Shown here piece by piece: positions 5,676 to 6,796 of a stretch of DNA of 6,796 nt. Origin of the DNA: Candidatus Equinaster intestinalis (GTDB lineage: Bacteria; Bacillota_A; Clostridia; Oscillospirales; Acutalibacteraceae). Under the pieces are notes generated by a model that was given only the letters and a program-made list of their open reading frames with translations, searched no databases and was not told the origin of the DNA. The stretch's first letter is position 1. Each line of letters starts with the position of its first letter. The DNA lies in the NCBI GenBank assembly GCA_018065375.1, contig JAGHTJ010000146.1, forward strand, positions 1 to 6,796, written 5' to 3'. Position numbers and translations under genes: made by a program.

Positions 5676-5700
5676 CGAGCATTTAAGGAGGCGGAAAAGG

Positions 5701-6796
5701 TTGTCGAATAAACAGAGCAAAACCATGCTTGTAAGAACATTTATTATTATGATTATCGTAGTGGCATTTACGATTGTTTCAACAACCTATGCCCTCGTTA
5801 AAATTGCGATAATAAGGGGCGAAAAGTACCAGAATGCCGCCTTGGAGCAACAGCTTTACGATACACAGCTTTCGGCTCCGAGAGGGGATATTTACGATAA
5901 GAATATGAACGTTCTTGCAACCAGCGCGCCCGCATGGAACGTCTATGTAAACCCCAACGGCATTGCAACCATAAAAGAGAATAAGGAAGAGGTTGAAAAG
6001 GCTATTATTGACGGACTTTCCGAAATACTTTCGGTTGACCGTCAAGTCATCATAAATGCATTAGGGCAGAATTATTACTATGTTATCGTAAAGCGTCAGG
6101 TAGATAAAGAAATCTTCGATAAGGTGCATAAGTTCCTTGATGATAATAAAAAGCTGGGGCTTACAAATTATGTGGGTCTTGAAGAAACAACCAAAAGATA
6201 TTATCCAAACGATAATCTTGCATCGGTTGTTTTGGGCTTTGTAGGGAACGATAATACCGGACTTTCGGGAATAGAAAGCTATTACGATTCGGTTTTATTG
6301 GGCACACCCGGAAGAACGGTTGCAGCCAAGAGCGCCAAGGGAGTAAATATGCCGCAGACCTACGAAAGAATAGAAGAAGCGGTTAAGGGCAATTCCCTCG
6401 TTTTAACCATTGATAACTACATACAGTATATTGCCGAAAAATACCTTGAAGAAGGTGTTGAAGCAAATGCCGCGCAGAATAAAGGCGCATGTATAGTTAT
6501 GGATGTAAATACCGGAGGAATACTTGCCATGGCGATTAAGGGGGATTTTGACCCCAATGAGCCTTTCGAAATCAGCGCGGCGGATAAAGCCAAGGCGGAC
6601 GAAATCGAAAATGAAGACGAAAGAAGCAAAATGATAGTTGAGTTCAGAAACCGCCAATGGCGAAATAAGGCGGTTTCCGATACATACGAGCCGGGCTCCG
6701 TTTTCAAGGTAATAACCGGTTCGATGGCTCTCGAAGAAAACCTTGTAAACTTAAATTCAACCTTTACCTGCGCCGGACATATCACGGTTGCCGGTC
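5701..6796 (+). CDS. ftsI: Class B penicillin-binding protein (FtsI/PbpB/SpoVD type), 3' end outside window
   Basis: The frame stays open from 5701 to the window end (365 codons). It encodes a peptidoglycan D,D-transpeptidase that cross-links septal wall. A short cytoplasmic N-terminus precedes a signal-anchor helix (about 13-36). Next is the class B motif SAPRGDIYDKNMNVLA (58-73), a dimerisation/pedestal region with GLEETTKRYYPN (159-170), LASVVLGFVG (173-182) and GLSGIE (187-192), then the start of the transpeptidase domain: LVLTIDNYIQ (233-242), DVNTGGILAM (268-277) and the active-site YEPGSVFK (329-336), with Ser333 as nucleophile and Lys336. SxN and KTG motifs and any PASTA domains would lie beyond the window. 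The start is a TTG with AAGGAGG (5685-5691) 9 nt upstream; the first ATG, at 5725, has no comparable site. Its place right after ftsL favours the division enzyme; a sporulation SpoVD-type paralogue cannot be excluded from the visible part. Confidence 0.92.
   Translation, partial: MSNKQSKTMLVRTFIIMIIVVAFTIVSTTYALVKIAIIRGEKYQNAALEQQLYDTQLSAPRGDIYDKNMNVLATSAPAWNVYVNPNGIATIKENKEEVEKAIIDGLSEILSVDRQVIINALGQNYYYVIVKRQVDKEIFDKVHKFLDDNKKLGLTNYVGLEETTKRYYPNDNLASVVLGFVGNDNTGLSGIESYYDSVLLGTPGRTVAAKSAKGVNMPQTYERIEEAVKGNSLVLTIDNYIQYIAEKYLEEGVEANAAQNKGACIVMDVNTGGILAMAIKGDFDPNEPFEISAADKAKADEIENEDERSKMIVEFRNRQWRNKAVSDTYEPGSVFKVITGSMALEENLVNLNSTFTCAGHITVAG

Noticed and set aside
6403..6785. Overlapping minus-strand ORFs at 6403-6657 and 6417-6785, and another at 5779-6045
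   Set aside because: The plus strand here is one continuous class B PBP frame with PRGD and SxxK motifs, so these are antisense shadows.
1..6796. CRISPR array, tRNA, rRNA, insertion sequence, phage or toxin-antitoxin genes
   Set aside because: No spaced repeats, RNA gene signatures, transposase motifs or terminal inverted repeats were seen, and coding space is already filled by recognised genes.

Overview
The window looks like chromosomal DNA of a low-to-moderate GC Gram-positive bacterium, most likely a gut or rumen clostridium of the Ruminococcaceae/Oscillospiraceae kind. The reasons are a dockerin-type C-terminus at the left edge, a Firmicutes-style division and cell wall (dcw) start mraZ-rsmH-ftsL-(ftsI/pbpB class PBP), strong AGGAGG/GAGGTG-type ribosome binding sites, near-consensus sigma-A promoters and U-tailed intrinsic terminators. 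The taxon is an inference from gene content, not a measured placement.

Left part (2-2119): the tail of a plus-strand dockerin protein ends at a hairpin terminator with A and T runs on both sides. That hairpin can also serve the convergent minus-strand gene, a P1B-type heavy-metal ATPase (Zn/Cd/Pb type by its motifs) that lacks an N-terminal metal-binding domain.

Middle (2120-3650): a compact divergent promoter region fires the ATPase leftwards and a TIGR01212/YhcC/YtqA-type radical SAM protein rightwards. The two -35 boxes mirror each other 5 bp apart, and a perfect 10-bp-arm palindrome lies at the predicted ATPase transcription start. The radical SAM gene is followed 43 nt later by a small two-helix membrane protein with a C-terminal zinc ribbon, then a strong terminator.

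Right part (3651-6796): a sigma-A promoter carrying four AAAAGTG(T/G) boxes in helical phase precedes mraZ. MraZ is the cluster's own repressor, so this is very probably an autoregulatory operator. rsmH (16S rRNA m4C1402 methyltransferase), ftsL (divisome) and a class B penicillin-binding protein (ftsI-like, TTG start, cut by the window end just after its SxxK motif) follow in one direction. The 98-nt ftsL-ftsI gap holds an 11-codon ORF and a 12-bp hairpin.

No tRNA, rRNA, CRISPR, insertion sequence or prophage gene was seen. Gene content is mostly ordinary; the most interesting signals are regulatory: the MraZ box array, the mirrored divergent promoters with the palindrome, and the hairpin before ftsI. 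I see no clear evidence of a wholly new system.
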